Below, piece after piece: positions 10,275 through 21,723 of a stretch of 64,000 nt of DNA. The translations under genes were made by a program, and so were the position numbers. A model generated the notes under the pieces. That model was not told the DNA's origin and ran no database searches. It saw only the letters and a program-made list of their open reading frames with translations. Source of the DNA: Batkoa obscura (taxonomy: Eukaryota; Entomophthoromycota; Entomophthoromycetes; Entomophthorales; Batkoaceae). How positions within the stretch are numbered: position 1 is the first letter of the stretch; each line of letters starts with the position of its first letter. The DNA lies in contig JASVEC010000001.1 of assembly GCA_030770535.1 (NCBI GenBank), forward strand, positions 248,001 to 312,000, given 5' to 3'.

Positions 10275-12129
10275 CTTTATTTTGAACTTGAAAAACTTAA
10301 TATTGTATAGCTTCTTTTATTTGAACACAGATTCCCCTTATTTTATTTATTCAATAAAATATCAAAAAAATTAATATTAATTTAGTCTATTAAAGGATTT
10401 TAAATTTGTAATAACATTCTTTATTTAATGATTATAAATATACTAGTATGAAGAGTTTTAATTTTTACAATAGATATCACTAAACCGTCTTCATGTGGTA
10501 TGTCAATTTTGAAAAGATAATGCAGCTTCATTAAAATATGGTTTAGTTTCCAACATACTCCAAATTAATCCTTATTTACTAAGAACATTACTTACTGTTG
10601 TTCCGCTCTTTTACAACTTTTAGCGGTAATTTTTATAGCCAAATTATTTGCATAGCCCATTTTTTATAGCTGGTTCATATATTTTAGCCGAATTTAAGCA
10701 TAATTGTTTTCCTAAAACAGTATTTATTTAGGTCACAAAAGAGTTGCAACAGCTTTAAATTCTATATTGGAATTAGTTGAAAATATAGAACTAATATAGA
10801 TTATAATTTTAAAAAAATTCTATCATAAAAAACGCGGTTAATAAAAATAAAAAATTCTAATATAAATAAGTAATGATAGATATAATTTTATAAATGTATA
10901 AAAATGAACTAGTTGTGATTTGTTTGTCATTGAATAGATCCGAGCAATTTAAAGTTCGATAGCTACATTACTTCATTACAATACTAACAGTAAAAATAGT
11001 AAAACAAATGCGTTAATAAGAAAATATAAGAGATGAAATTTAAACAAGCTTTAATGATAGATTATTTATATAGAAACTCTAAATTCTTTGCTTCTAAAGA
11101 TTGCCCTCAATTTTAAACATTTGGGTATGTTTTTTAATCACAAATTTATATAGGCATTATTTTAAATTAATCTTAAAAAATGAACAAATAATTTAATGAA
11201 AAAACATCCATTTATTTCATTTTATAAATAGAAACTGAATTACTTTAACTTTATTACAGAAACAGTGTTTTAGCACTTTCTAGTTTTATCATATTTTATT
11301 GTGTTACATTTAATTATAAGTAGTCCATCCTTTAAAACAATAGATTATGATTTTAATAGTTTAATTCTATAAATTTAAATAAAAAACAATTAATTGAAAA
11401 AAATCATATTTTATAAACTTTGATTTATACAAACTATCTATAACACAATTTATCTTATTTCATTTGATAGTTACATAAAGTTAGCTATTGTTAATAAATA
11501 TACACTTATAATTAATAGCGATTTGTAATAAAAGTATATTTATCGTAAACAAATTCAAACTTGAATCAAAAACACTTTTATTTAGAGTTTATTAACACAA
11601 TTATTACTACTTTTTCATAATTTTTATTGATATAAAACTAATTGATAAGTTTCATTAATTTAATAATAGCTTTTGAAACCGCATAGTTTTAAACTTATTT
11701 TTATTCTTAATCGTAGATTTAAATTTCTTTTTTTTGATATTTTAATTTTAATTTATAAATTAAATAAAAGTAAATTACAATATGACATATAATTTTGAGA
11801 CATATTCCTTATTGAGATAAAAGTATAATTAAATTGTAGCTTTTTTTTATATTTCTTAGATCATTTTTAAGCCCCTACTAAGTTTTGAAGTATAGTTATT
11901 TTATAAAGTGACATCATCCTTCTTTCATCAAATTTTTAGCCACCTACTAAACCAACAACAATTAGCTAACATCATCAAATAAATCGATCTCATTTACTAA
12001 GAGGATGTTAAGCATTAAAATAAAACTGAAACTAGATTAAGTATAATATGATTATTTATGACGAAATAAAAAACGTTCATTCATAAAAAGTATAAATAGG
12101 TTGCTATTTGAGTTTTTAAAATACATAAA
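10275..12129. other. Intergenic 1.9 kb, no gene seen
   Basis: AT-rich with no supported reading frame on either strand. It separates two plus-strand genes and holds the 3' end of the SUN gene and the promoter of the Slm1-like gene. Confidence 0.6.
12091..12099 (+). promoter_or_regulatory. TATA-like element close to the Slm1-like start
   Basis: TATAAATAG lies only 39 bp before the start codon at 12130. If it is the core promoter element, the 5' leader would be just a few bases. Alternatively the real promoter is further upstream. Confidence 0.3.
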
Positions 12130-14619
12130 ATGCCCGAAATTATAAAATCTGATAAACATACTCTTAGTCCACAACAATCTCTTAAAGCATCTAGAGGTCC
12201 ATTAACTCATAATGAACCAGGTGCTCCCACTGAAGCCACTACAGCTTCCTACCTTAAAGCAACTTCAAGCGAAAGCACTGACATTCTCGAGAAAAGGTTA
12301 GAGTCCTGGAGAACTGTTGTGAAAGATTTAATTAACTACTTTGATGAAATTTCCGACACTGAGCTTTCTACAAGCAAAGGTTTAGAAAAGTCATCCACTT
12401 GTATTGATGTGCCTTTTAAGGAAGCTCACTTTTTTGGTGATGACTCTAAGCCTGGTGTTCAAAACTTATTAGCTCAAATTCGTAACCATTCCCACCAGCA
12501 ATCCCTTTACTATCGTAATTCATCTGAAAATATTACTAATGTAACTATTAAGGATTTAAAGCAGTTAAGGGATGATATTAAATATCGTATTAAAGAGGTA
12601 AAGAGCGATTATAATTCTCTTAATTCTAAATTAGCTAGAACTAGAGATAATTCTATCTCACACTTTAAAAGTCTTAGTCGTGCAACAACTGAACGTGATG
12701 ATGTTACTTCCCCTGATAACGACCCATGGCTTGTAAACCACAGCTTTCAAAGACAGCTCCATAAAGATGTAAATGAAGAGAATAATTACAATAGAACCAT
12801 TGAGAACTCTATTAAAAGTTTAGAAAACTTTGAAGAGAGTATTGTTTCTAGAATCAAACAAATCATTGATCAGTACTATACTGATAAATCTAAAGGTAAC
12901 TTAAGTTTCGATCAACAAGCTGAGGTCATAAGGCAGCTTTCAAATAGTTTTGATGATGGAACTGAATGGAGAGCCTTTGGCGAAAGAAACCCAGATATTG
13001 TCCCTGTTGCTCCAGCTAAAGTCCGTACCGTTGAAGACTTGCAGCAGCCATTTAAAGAATCAGGATTATTGGAAACAACAAGAACCGGCATCTTGGAACG
13101 TAAATCAGGAATTGGAATGTTTAAATCATGGAAAGAATACTTCTTTGTTCTAACTGGCAGTGGGTTCCTTCATGCTTTCTCAAGCTCTGATTATCATAAT
13201 CAAAAGGAACCAGATTTTTCTATCCCACTTCGTAAAGCTACCTTAACTCCACACTTAGAAGACAAAAAAGACTCTCCATATGCATTTGAAATTACTGATC
13301 AATCTTCTGGAGGCGTCTTCAGCAGTGAAAAAACCTATTTACTTCGTGCCAATAATCAAAGTGATTTAGATGCCTGGTATAAAGATTTGTCCATGAGAGC
13401 TGATAGAACCCTTAGTGTACATAGTGATCGCAGCGGTGTTTCTCCATATGGAGTAGGTGCAGGTGCAGGTGCAGCAGCTGTCGGGGGTGCTGTAGGTGCC
13501 GCTGCAGCAAATAGACACCATTCAACAAAAGATACAAGTGTCCCTTATAATAATCTGGAAACTTCAGCTACCCATAACGCCCCACCTCACACAGCTAGAG
13601 CATCTGGTGTAAATCAAGGTGCACTAGATAGTCTTGCCACTGCATCTCCAACTGCTGTGTCTGGACTTGATAATACTGTTCATCATAACCAAGCCAATCC
13701 CGCCGTACAAGGCCAATCTCATTTGACTCAGGGAGCACCTTTGGGTACTACTACTAGTGAAGCAAGGCCATTACATAATGCTTCAGCTACTACAGCTACT
13801 GGAGCAGCAATGACTGGAGCAGCAATGACTGGAGCAGCAATGACTGGAGCAGCAATGACTGGAGCAGCAATGACTGGAGCAAGAATGAATGAAGCTCATA
13901 ATTCTAGAAACCACCCAGAAGGTATCTCAAGCAACCTTAGGTCCGGAGCAGGTGTGGGCGAAACTCATAATCTTAGAGGTCATCCAGAAGGCCCCTCAAG
14001 CAACCTTAGGTCTGGAGCAGCTATGACTGGAGCAGGAATGGCCGGAGCAGCAATGAACGAGACTCATAATACTAGAAGCCACCCAGAAGGTACCTCAAGC
14101 AACCTTAGATCTGGAGCAGGAATGACTGGAGCAGCAATGAATGAAACTCATGATGCTAGAAGCCACCCAGAAGGTACCTCAAGCAACCTTAGATCTGGAG
14201 CAGGTGTAACCGAAACTCACAATCTTGGAAACCATCCAGAAGGCTCAGGAAATGATATTTACCGTAAATCCCTTGCAGCTGCAGGAATGGGCGCTGTAGG
14301 AGGTACTGCAGCTAGCTCCATGTTATCTGGTCATAGAGCAGATGATGCTCAAAGAATGGCAGCCAGTGAAACTCCTAATTTGACCTCTCAAAGAGGTTTA
14401 AATAACCGTAGCTCTACTGAAGCCATATATGACGGTGATGGTCTCATGACTGATGAACAAAAGCGCAATGCAGCTATTATAGGTAATACTCCAAAGTTCG
14501 ACCAAGCACAAAATAGTTACCCAGATCAAGTAACTATCACTGCTCAAGGTCAAGAAAGAATCTATGTACCTTTAGATCCTAACAGTGCTGAAAATCGACC
14601 AGCTGGGCCCATGCCATAA
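12130..14619 (+). CDS. Slm1/Slm2-like F-BAR and PH domain protein
   Basis: The 829-aa protein has three parts. Residues about 55-290 form a charged helical region with the sequence character of the fungal Slm F-BAR domain (RLESWRTVVKDLINYFDEI, FKEAHFFGD, FEESIVSRIKQII). Residues about 318-424 are a PH domain that opens GILERKSGIGMFKSWKEYFF and closes DLDAWYKDLS, with the Slm-typical FLHAFSSSD. Residues about 440-829 are low-complexity (Gly, Ala, Asn, His) with tandem repeats. In yeast, Slm1 and Slm2 bind PI(4,5)P2 at eisosome-associated membrane sites and recruit TORC2 substrates; the same role is likely here. The repeat-rich tail is not part of the conserved family and may vary between strains. 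No intron is seen. Confidence 0.85.
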   Translation: MPEIIKSDKHTLSPQQSLKASRGPLTHNEPGAPTEATTASYLKATSSESTDILEKRLESWRTVVKDLINYFDEISDTELSTSKGLEKSSTCIDVPFKEAHFFGDDSKPGVQNLLAQIRNHSHQQSLYYRNSSENITNVTIKDLKQLRDDIKYRIKEVKSDYNSLNSKLARTRDNSISHFKSLSRATTERDDVTSPDNDPWLVNHSFQRQLHKDVNEENNYNRTIENSIKSLENFEESIVSRIKQIIDQYYTDKSKGNLSFDQQAEVIRQLSNSFDDGTEWRAFGERNPDIVPVAPAKVRTVEDLQQPFKESGLLETTRTGILERKSGIGMFKSWKEYFFVLTGSGFLHAFSSSDYHNQKEPDFSIPLRKATLTPHLEDKKDSPYAFEITDQSSGGVFSSEKTYLLRANNQSDLDAWYKDLSMRADRTLSVHSDRSGVSPYGVGAGAGAAAVGGAVGAAAANRHHSTKDTSVPYNNLETSATHNAPPHTARASGVNQGALDSLATASPTAVSGLDNTVHHNQANPAVQGQSHLTQGAPLGTTTSEARPLHNASATTATGAAMTGAAMTGAAMTGAAMTGAAMTGARMNEAHNSRNHPEGISSNLRSGAGVGETHNLRGHPEGPSSNLRSGAAMTGAGMAGAAMNETHNTRSHPEGTSSNLRSGAGMTGAAMNETHDARSHPEGTSSNLRSGAGVTETHNLGNHPEGSGNDIYRKSLAAAGMGAVGGTAASSMLSGHRADDAQRMAASETPNLTSQRGLNNRSSTEAIYDGDGLMTDEQKRNAAIIGNTPKFDQAQNSYPDQVTITAQGQERIYVPLDPNSAENRPAGPMP
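13801..13890 (+). repeat. 15-bp coding minisatellite, 6 units
   Basis: Five exact units of GGAGCAGCAATGACT (encoding GAAMT) run from 13801 to 13875, followed by one diverged unit to 13890. The unit length keeps the reading frame, so copy number can change without breaking the protein. Confidence 0.95.
13885..14244 (+). repeat. Imperfect coding repeat of about 22-32 codons, 5 units
   Basis: Five units follow the pattern NETHNxRxHPEGTSSNLRSG, with variable-length GAAMTGA spacers between them. The second and last units are the most diverged. Three units share long identical DNA blocks, which suggests recent duplication or gene-conversion-like exchange. Confidence 0.9.
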
Positions 14620-14784
14620 TTTAACTTTAATTCTAACAATAAATGATATACGAACATTTTAAATATTTTACAGTTTTTAATTATTCGCTTGTATTTAATG
14701 ATAAAATAAATATGGATTTGAAATTAAATAAATGAAATTCAAAAAACGAAAATATAAACAATAGAAAGAGTTACATTAAAAAAA

Positions 14785-17553
14785 TCAAAGTTTAAGTTCT
14801 GGGATTTTAAGCTCAGCAATATCGAGGTAGTACTTAAGGCACTCTGGGTTAGCCAACGTAGCAGTAGAGATACTTTCGATTGGAGTACCATTGATCAATT
14901 TTTTGACCGCCACTTCTACCTTTTTACCGTTAACAGTATAAGGAATATCTGGAACAGCTAAAATAATAGCAGGTACATGACGTGGGGATAATAAAGTTCT
15001 TATACGTAATCTCAAATTATTGATAAGCTCTTGAGTGAATTTTTGACCTTGTTTGAGTTTAAGGAATAGAACAACCCTTTCATCATCGCCAAACTTTTGA
15101 CCAACCTAAGAAAAATTGTTAACTATAATAATGAATAAATCAAATTAGATTACCACTAAACTATCTTCTAATTCAGTAAAATCTTCAACTAATAAAATTA
15201 ATTAGATATATTATTCTAAAGTGAGTTATATTAAAAACTTACTGCAGTTATAAATTTCAGCACTACCAAATCGAACACCTGCTGGATTTAAAGTACCATC
15301 ACTGACGAAAAATGAATATTAATATTGTTACGAAGATTAAACATTAAAGCTTACCTTCTTCCCAACATAAACACACCACCGGTTTTTGAGTTAATCAATA
15401 CGAAATCACCATGGTACCAAATGCCTGTTATTAATTATTAAAAACCTTATCTCCTCAACGCAAAAGAATGTTACCTTTAAATTGTTCAAAGTAAGCAGCA
15501 GTATATTTGGCATTACCTTCATCATTCCAAAATTTAACTGGCATAGCAGGGAATGCTTTAGTACATACTAAATCCCCACTACGATCTTCACCATGTACAC
15601 CTTTTTCATCCCAACTTTCAATCTTCATACCAAGACAACGGCATTGGATTTCACCTCGGTAAACTGGTAATGCTGTGCTATGTCCTGCAAATAAAGAACA
15701 AATGTCAGTACCACCTGTGATAGAACCTAAACAGAGGTCCTTGCTGATGTATTTGTAAACATAGTCATAATTTTCAGGTTTAAGAGGAGAACCGGTGGAG
15801 TATAAGGAGTGCAAAGAGGTCAATTGGAAGGTTTCATCTGAATAAAAGGTTAGCTATTGTGAATATAAATATTGTTTTTATCACTTACTTGGTTTAACTT
15901 TAGCTTCTTGTAAAGATTGAATGTATTTGGCAGAGGTACCGAAAATAGTAATTCTTTATAACAAATTAAGTTTAAGTTCTTGGTCAAAAATATGGTAAAA
16001 CTTACCTAAGCTTATCGACGAGCTCAAATAGCACATTAGGAGAAGGTTTGAATGGGGAGCCGTCATAAAGTACAATAGAAGCACCAACTGATAAACCAGA
16101 AACTAACCAATTCCACATCATCCATCCTGTCTATTAATATTAAAAATGAGCATTAAAAACAGTAATACAAAATTTTAGTGTCAAGAATTACTGTGGTATA
16201 TTGAAAGAAGATATCCTTTTCACTCATATTACCATGTATAATATGCTCTTTTTTATGTTGAAGAAGCATACCCTTTAAAAATAAAAATTAAGCAATTTGA
16301 TAGCCAATTAGTTATATGTATCTTACCCCTGCTGTATGTACTAAACATTTAGGTTTGCCTAATATATTACAATAATTAATATTATTCTTATCCTTATTAT
16401 ATAATTAATATTACCAGTAGTTCCAGAAGAGAATAAGATATATAATGGGTGATTAAATGGCAATTGTTCAAAAGTTAAAGGCTCGTCATCCTGTGGTGAA
16501 ATAAGATCGTTCAGTGTGACACTTCAATAGTAAATATTATATTAATTATTGCTTAAAACAATAAGAACTAAACTAAATTACCTGTTTGCAATTTTTGATA
16601 AATCCATAGAATGCGATTCTACAAATGGGAATACAACTACTTTTTTTAATGAATTTAGGCCTAAAACAATTCATCAATATTAATACACTCTATTTACATT
16701 GCTCATGTTGTTTTACCTGATACAACGCTTTCTACTTTATTTAAATGGTCGTGTACTTTTCCATTATAAACAATAGCATTTACTGAAAAAAGAACTTTTG
16801 GTTCAATTTGACTGAAGCGATCTAAAACCCCCTAAAATAATATTTAATTTTACTAATAATATTTATAGAAAAAAAACTTACATTAGTTCCAAAATCAGGT
16901 GAAGTTGAACTAAAAAACAAAATAAATATTGGGCATTAAATAATATAACTCAAACATACCTCCAAATAGCTCCAAGACTAGTAACAGCTAACATAAAAAT
17001 GATAGTTTCTGGACAATTTGGTAAATACCCAGCTACTCTATCACCAACAGTAATTCCTAACTTTTTCAAAGCCGAAGCCACTTGTCTAACTTTTTCATAA
17101 AGTTGAGCATAGCTTAATGAGCTAACTTCTCTCAACTCCCCAGCACCATAGATGGCAACCTTATTTGGATCTCTACACCATAATAAATTCTCTGCAAAGT
17201 TAAGTCGGGCGCCTTCAAACCAAGTAGGTATTTCATTCATGGGTTGATTTTCATCAACCACTTGGGTCCATGGTTTGCTACTGATTACGTGAGTATATTC
17301 CCAAATATCCGCCCAAAAATCAGAGATCTTGTCACAGGACCATTCGTATAATTGATTATAGTTTTCTTTTGTTTAAAGTTAGTAGTGCTCTCTTACTTTT
17401 AATCTGCAATTTCCACTTACCAAGTTTGAGACCATGCTTTTGATTAACCCAAACGCGGAATTTTTCCATATTGTGGCTAGCTAAATCTTTGGGCTCCCAC
17501 ATCAGTTGTGGTGACTTGATGTCATATCCAAGTTTTTTGGTTGATACCATCAT
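14785..17553 (-). CDS. Acetoacetyl-CoA synthetase, 15 exons
   Basis: Exons (minus strand, from the start): 17553-17421, 17365-16960, 16909-16882, 16831-16717, 16660-16582, 16521-16415, 16358-16327, 16272-16192, 16130-16006, 15953-15889, 15837-15475, 15424-15355, 15301-15243, 15188-15154, 15105-14785. All fourteen introns are GT-AG and 48-61 nt long, and the frame is kept to a TGA stop, giving 672 aa, the normal family length. The enzyme joins acetoacetate to CoA using ATP in the cytosol. Visible signatures are the ATP loop [12 protein letters not shown] (about 282-293), [10 protein letters not shown] (from about 325), IWYHGD (513-518) and the C-terminal NGK motif with the likely catalytic K627. 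[12 protein letters not shown] in exon 2 is typical of the family. Three exons are tiny (28, 32 and 35 nt). The splice choices were made by eye but each restores conserved protein text. Confidence 0.92.
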
Positions 17554-17616
17554 TTATCGCTATTTTTAATGTTTAAATTGGAATAATAAAAAAACATATT
17601 TGATTCTTTTAAGTAC

Positions 17617-17626
17617 CTTTTTATAC
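17617..17626 (-). promoter_or_regulatory. TATA box of the acetoacetyl-CoA synthetase gene
   Basis: The minus strand reads TATAAAAAGG about 65-75 bp upstream of the start codon at 17553. Confidence 0.45.
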
Positions 17627-18430
17627 AAAACTCGGGTTAGTAATTTATGGTGATTTAGGCTTCTATTTATTCCTTTTGAGAATAACTCTCTTTATTTTTG
17701 AGTATTTAATGAACTTGACCTACTTTTAGCTTTAAAAGTGCGATTCATACCATTGGAGACTTAACTTTGATTGATCACAATTCCGAATAGAAAAGTTTAT
17801 TGGTCCGGTTTTAGCTCCTATTGACCAATAAGAGTAATATTTTACGGGAAAATTGAAATGCTCCCTGATTTTTAAGTTTAATTAAATTAACATTGACTAG
17901 TGGAAAAATAGAACGATTTTATATTAAAATAAATAGGTGCTGATATTTATAATTATTGATTATCTTAATTTTCCTCTAAAAACGAGTAATTAAAGCTTAT
18001 AATTAAAAATTATCTTTTCATTATATAGCTAGTAATCCTTGCGTAGATTTTGAAAACATTTTATTAATAAATCGAGATATAAAGCATATTTTTGAGTTTA
18101 ACTAACAATTTCGAGTTTTATATTACTTAAAAATTGAACAAAACATTGAAATGAAAAAAGACACTATGATGTAAATTTATTTAGATAGGCTATCATTATC
18201 TGATTTGAAAAATTAGTATCTGGGACTATTTATTTAAATTTTAGCACTTTTATAATAAACTCATAGATAAACTTATACTAAAGGTTTGATTTTTAGCTTT
18301 GATTTTTGAAACTTTGCAAATTTAAACCCATTACAAAAAGGATCATGTTTTCAAATTTTGGATTTAGTCAACTAAATTTATAAAATCAATCTAAAAAATT
18401 TACAATTTAAAACAGATCCTTAAACATGAC
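17627..18430. other. Intergenic, no gene seen
   Basis: AT-rich spacer between the divergently transcribed acetoacetyl-CoA synthetase gene and the first kelch-like copy. No GATTCTGATTGG box like that of the other copies was found before 18431. Confidence 0.55.
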
Positions 18431-19852
18431 ATGTCGCTATTTTTATTTCTATCTTTTCTACTCTATAATATCAATGCTATGATACCGGGGGTAACTTATG
18501 GTCAATGTGTGGTAATAGAAGATGAATTATATTATTTAGGTGGGAGGATCGACATACCGAACATGGGGATATCAAATGACGAAAATAAGCAAGTGTTTCA
18601 ATTAGATTTTATAAAAGGTATAAAGTTAGTTGGTAATATGACCGAATGGGAGGCATACAATATGAGTAATCCATTGTCAATATTTTTAACGTTTAGTAAG
18701 TATTTTCATATTGGAAATCAAATTCTAGTGGCCTTTCATGGCTATAGTGATAAAGAAACGATAACATTTAGTTATTTTAATCTTAAAACAATGGAATAGA
18801 GTAAACAGAGTTATAAAAAGCTTCATCAAGTGAATAAATCAAGGATATTTAGTAATGACAACGACTACAATAAGCATGAACTTGATATTTTACAAGATAA
18901 GAAGAATTTAAATCAATTTTATGTTTCTAATAGATTACATTATCTCCAGCTTTACCAGCTAAATTAGTATCGTTTGATGTCCAAACTAAACAAGTGAGTA
19001 CTATTTACCAATCAAAAATAGGATGTTCTATGCAACAACTATTTACCAGTAATAATAAACTATACTACTATGAAATAGCTGCCAAAAGAAGTTTAGCTAC
19101 CGATGATAAGTTATTGTATGAGCTTGGTTTGACTTCACACAAAATAAGAAAATACAATGCCAACTTTAAGGGCCTTAGGATTTTATCTATAGTTGAGTTT
19201 AATCAATCTGTTTATTTTATTACTGATACTGATAAAATAGTTATCTATGAACTTCAATTTCAAACGTTTGAGCTAAAACTATTAAATAAAACAATTATGA
19301 TTAGTAGTGGTGGATGTTTTGCTACTTATAAAGATTATTTAATAATTTCCTTTAGTTCAAATAGGATTAATCCCGTTGAGTATGAAAAATTATCTAAAGA
19401 TAATCCAGATGATTATTCTGTAGCAAATTTCTGAAAGTTCCAATGAAATCAAAATTTTCAATTTAATTAATTGGGAACAACTAGACGGTATACCTTCATC
19501 AAGTAGTGATCAAAATAAAGGTATAGAAGCAATCGATAATTTTAAGGGTACTATAAACGATAATAGAAATGGATTATTGATTAAGAGTATTTTAGGTGGG
19601 ATAGGATGATTTTTTTTAATTATGGGAATTGTAGTATTCATAATACATGAATATAAATCAAGAAAAAAAACCTCCAAATATAATTACTGAACCCATTCAT
19701 ATTAAACCAATCAACCCATTAGATGGCAATAATAGTTATTTTAATACTGAAATCTTTAGTCACTCACATGAAATTGACAACGTCATTACCTACTACCTTT
19801 AGAAGCATATATTAAAATTTCAAGAGGTATAGATACGAATGAAGAAAAATAA
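18431..19852 (+). pseudogene. Kelch-like membrane protein, copy 1 (decayed)
   Basis: The N-terminus is intact for 122 codons (signal peptide, then the kelch-type strand DELYYLGG and the family block TEWEAYNMSN). A stop follows. Family text resumes in other frames, most clearly at 18994-19434 (RKYNANFKGLRILSIVEFNQ, GGCFATYKDYL), then NWEQLDGIP, a membrane segment containing a stop near 19606, and the tail motif NTEIFSHSHEID near 19741. At least four disabling changes separate it from the intact copies at 39157 and 44483. It was once a full-length member of the same host gene family. Confidence 0.85.
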
Positions 19853-20144
19853 CATTTACTTTTGCATATCAAACTTTGTCAATATTTCTTGTATATTTTT
19901 ACATAAGTTTAAATTAAATATTGATTCTTCATGAATTATAAAGATTAAACATTATTAAGTCAAACATAATCGGTTTTAATTATCTCTGTATTTAAAAATT
20001 ATACACTATTAATATTTGACTTTCATATTCCATACTAATTGAAAGCTAATTTAAAATGTTATTAAAATAGTTTAGAATAATTTTTTTGTTAACTTCTTAA
20101 ATAAAATGATTAGTGATAGAAATTATTTTATATGATTTGAAATA

Positions 20145-21531
20145 TTAATTTTTTTCCTTATTTCCATCCGTAGTTCATAAATCTTTAATATGTGTTTCAA
20201 TATGCAACATGATGATAGTGTTATCAATTTCTTGGAAATGACCAAATATTTCAGTGTTATAATAATCATTTTTAATATCTAATGGGTTGATCGGCTCAAT
20301 AAATATAGGTTCACCAATGAAACTTAGGAGCCTTTTTTTGATAAGTTATATTTATACAATACAATATTATAACTGTTGTTACTGAAATCACCCCACCTAT
20401 CTCTCTCACAATCTCTCCAATCAACGAGCTAGTGTCATTGTTTAATACGCCTGTAGGATTAACTTTGTTTTTATCTATTAGAAGTATACCATCTAGTTGT
20501 TCCCAGGTAGTTAAATTATAAATTTGAGCTCTATTTGAACTTTTAGCAACAGTTGGAGGAATATAGCTATTTGTTATAATATCAAATTCACGTGGTCCAA
20601 TTCTATAGTTACCGAGGGAGCTTATCAAGTATTTTTTGTAAATAGTAAGCCATCCATGACCACTAAATATAGCTTTATTGTTTGTTTGTTTAAAAGTTAA
20701 GGATTGAAGTTGAAACTCATAAATTTCAGCTTAAACAATACTACCAGAATCAAAAACAAAGTAAACCGAATTATTAGATTTAATTCTAGATAACTCCAAA
20801 TGTTTTACAAAATCAACATCATACTTTCCTATTTTATGTGATGTTAAATGTAATTGAAATAATACTTTGATGTCACTAATTGGTATAAATTCGCCTCTTG
20901 ATATTTCAGAGTAGTATGATTTATTATTATGTATAGATTGTTGATATACAAAATAACCCCTATTTGATTCATAAACTGTTTTTGTTTATTTAGTGTTTAT
21001 ATCAAATGATAATATTTTTGTTAACAAAGTTGGTAAAGAAATTTCAGTTATAATGTAAAGCTTATTTAGATTGTGTCCATCTTGTAAAACATTAAAATGA
21101 AAATGATGATGCATGTTATCTTTTTTAGAAAGAGATGTATAAAAGACTTGGTGAAATTCGCCAATGCTGTATTCGACATACCATTCCTTTTTTTCAATAT
21201 TAAAACGACTATATCCCAATGTCACTTCTGCTCTATATTGATCAAAATGAGATAATGCTTTATTTGCAATAAGAAAACATTATTATATTGGTCGGTAAGC
21301 CTTGATGAATTTGTCATATTATATACTTCCCATTCTGCGGTATTAGTAACTAACTTTACTCTTTTTTTTGAATCTAATTTAAATAATTGATTGTTAGCTT
21401 TATACAAATGCATGTTTTGTAAACAAATATGTTTACACAAGTAACACGATTTGTTATCTACTATTATACATTTATCACCAACTACTCTTGGTACTACTGC
21501 TTTAGTTTTATAAAATAAAAGTAATAGTATA
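20145..21531 (-). pseudogene. Kelch-like membrane protein, copy 2 (decayed)
   Basis: Family text is readable along the minus strand: KAVVPRVVGDKC after a hydrophobic leader, AEWEVYNMTNSS, FNIEKKEWYVEY, LQDGHNLNKLYI, RAQIYNLTTWEQLDGI, a membrane segment, and a tail that matches only after frame changes. The signal-peptide start codon appears lost. An upstream CCAAT-type box shared with the functional copies survives at 21574-21586. Several frame breaks and stops are present. Confidence 0.85.
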
Positions 21532-21573
21532 AAAAAATTTGAGTTAAAATCTGAATTTAATTGAAAGTATAAA

Positions 21574-21586
21574 TTCCAATCAGAAG
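21574..21586 (-). promoter_or_regulatory. Conserved CCAAT-type box before kelch-like copy 2
   Basis: On the minus strand this reads CTTCTGATTGGAA, nearly the GATTCTGATTGGA box found before copies 4, 5 and 6. The inverted CCAAT core suggests a Hap2/3/5-type binding site, which is inference. Confidence 0.45.
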
Positions 21587-21723
21587 TTACACAGTGTTTT
21601 TAGCGATTAGTTATCTCGAATATTGTCCAAGTATATTTTATTACATTAATTTAAGGCTAACTTAAAACTTTATTAAAATTAATTATAATTTTAGATAGCA
21701 ACTGATTGGTGTTATTTAAACTG

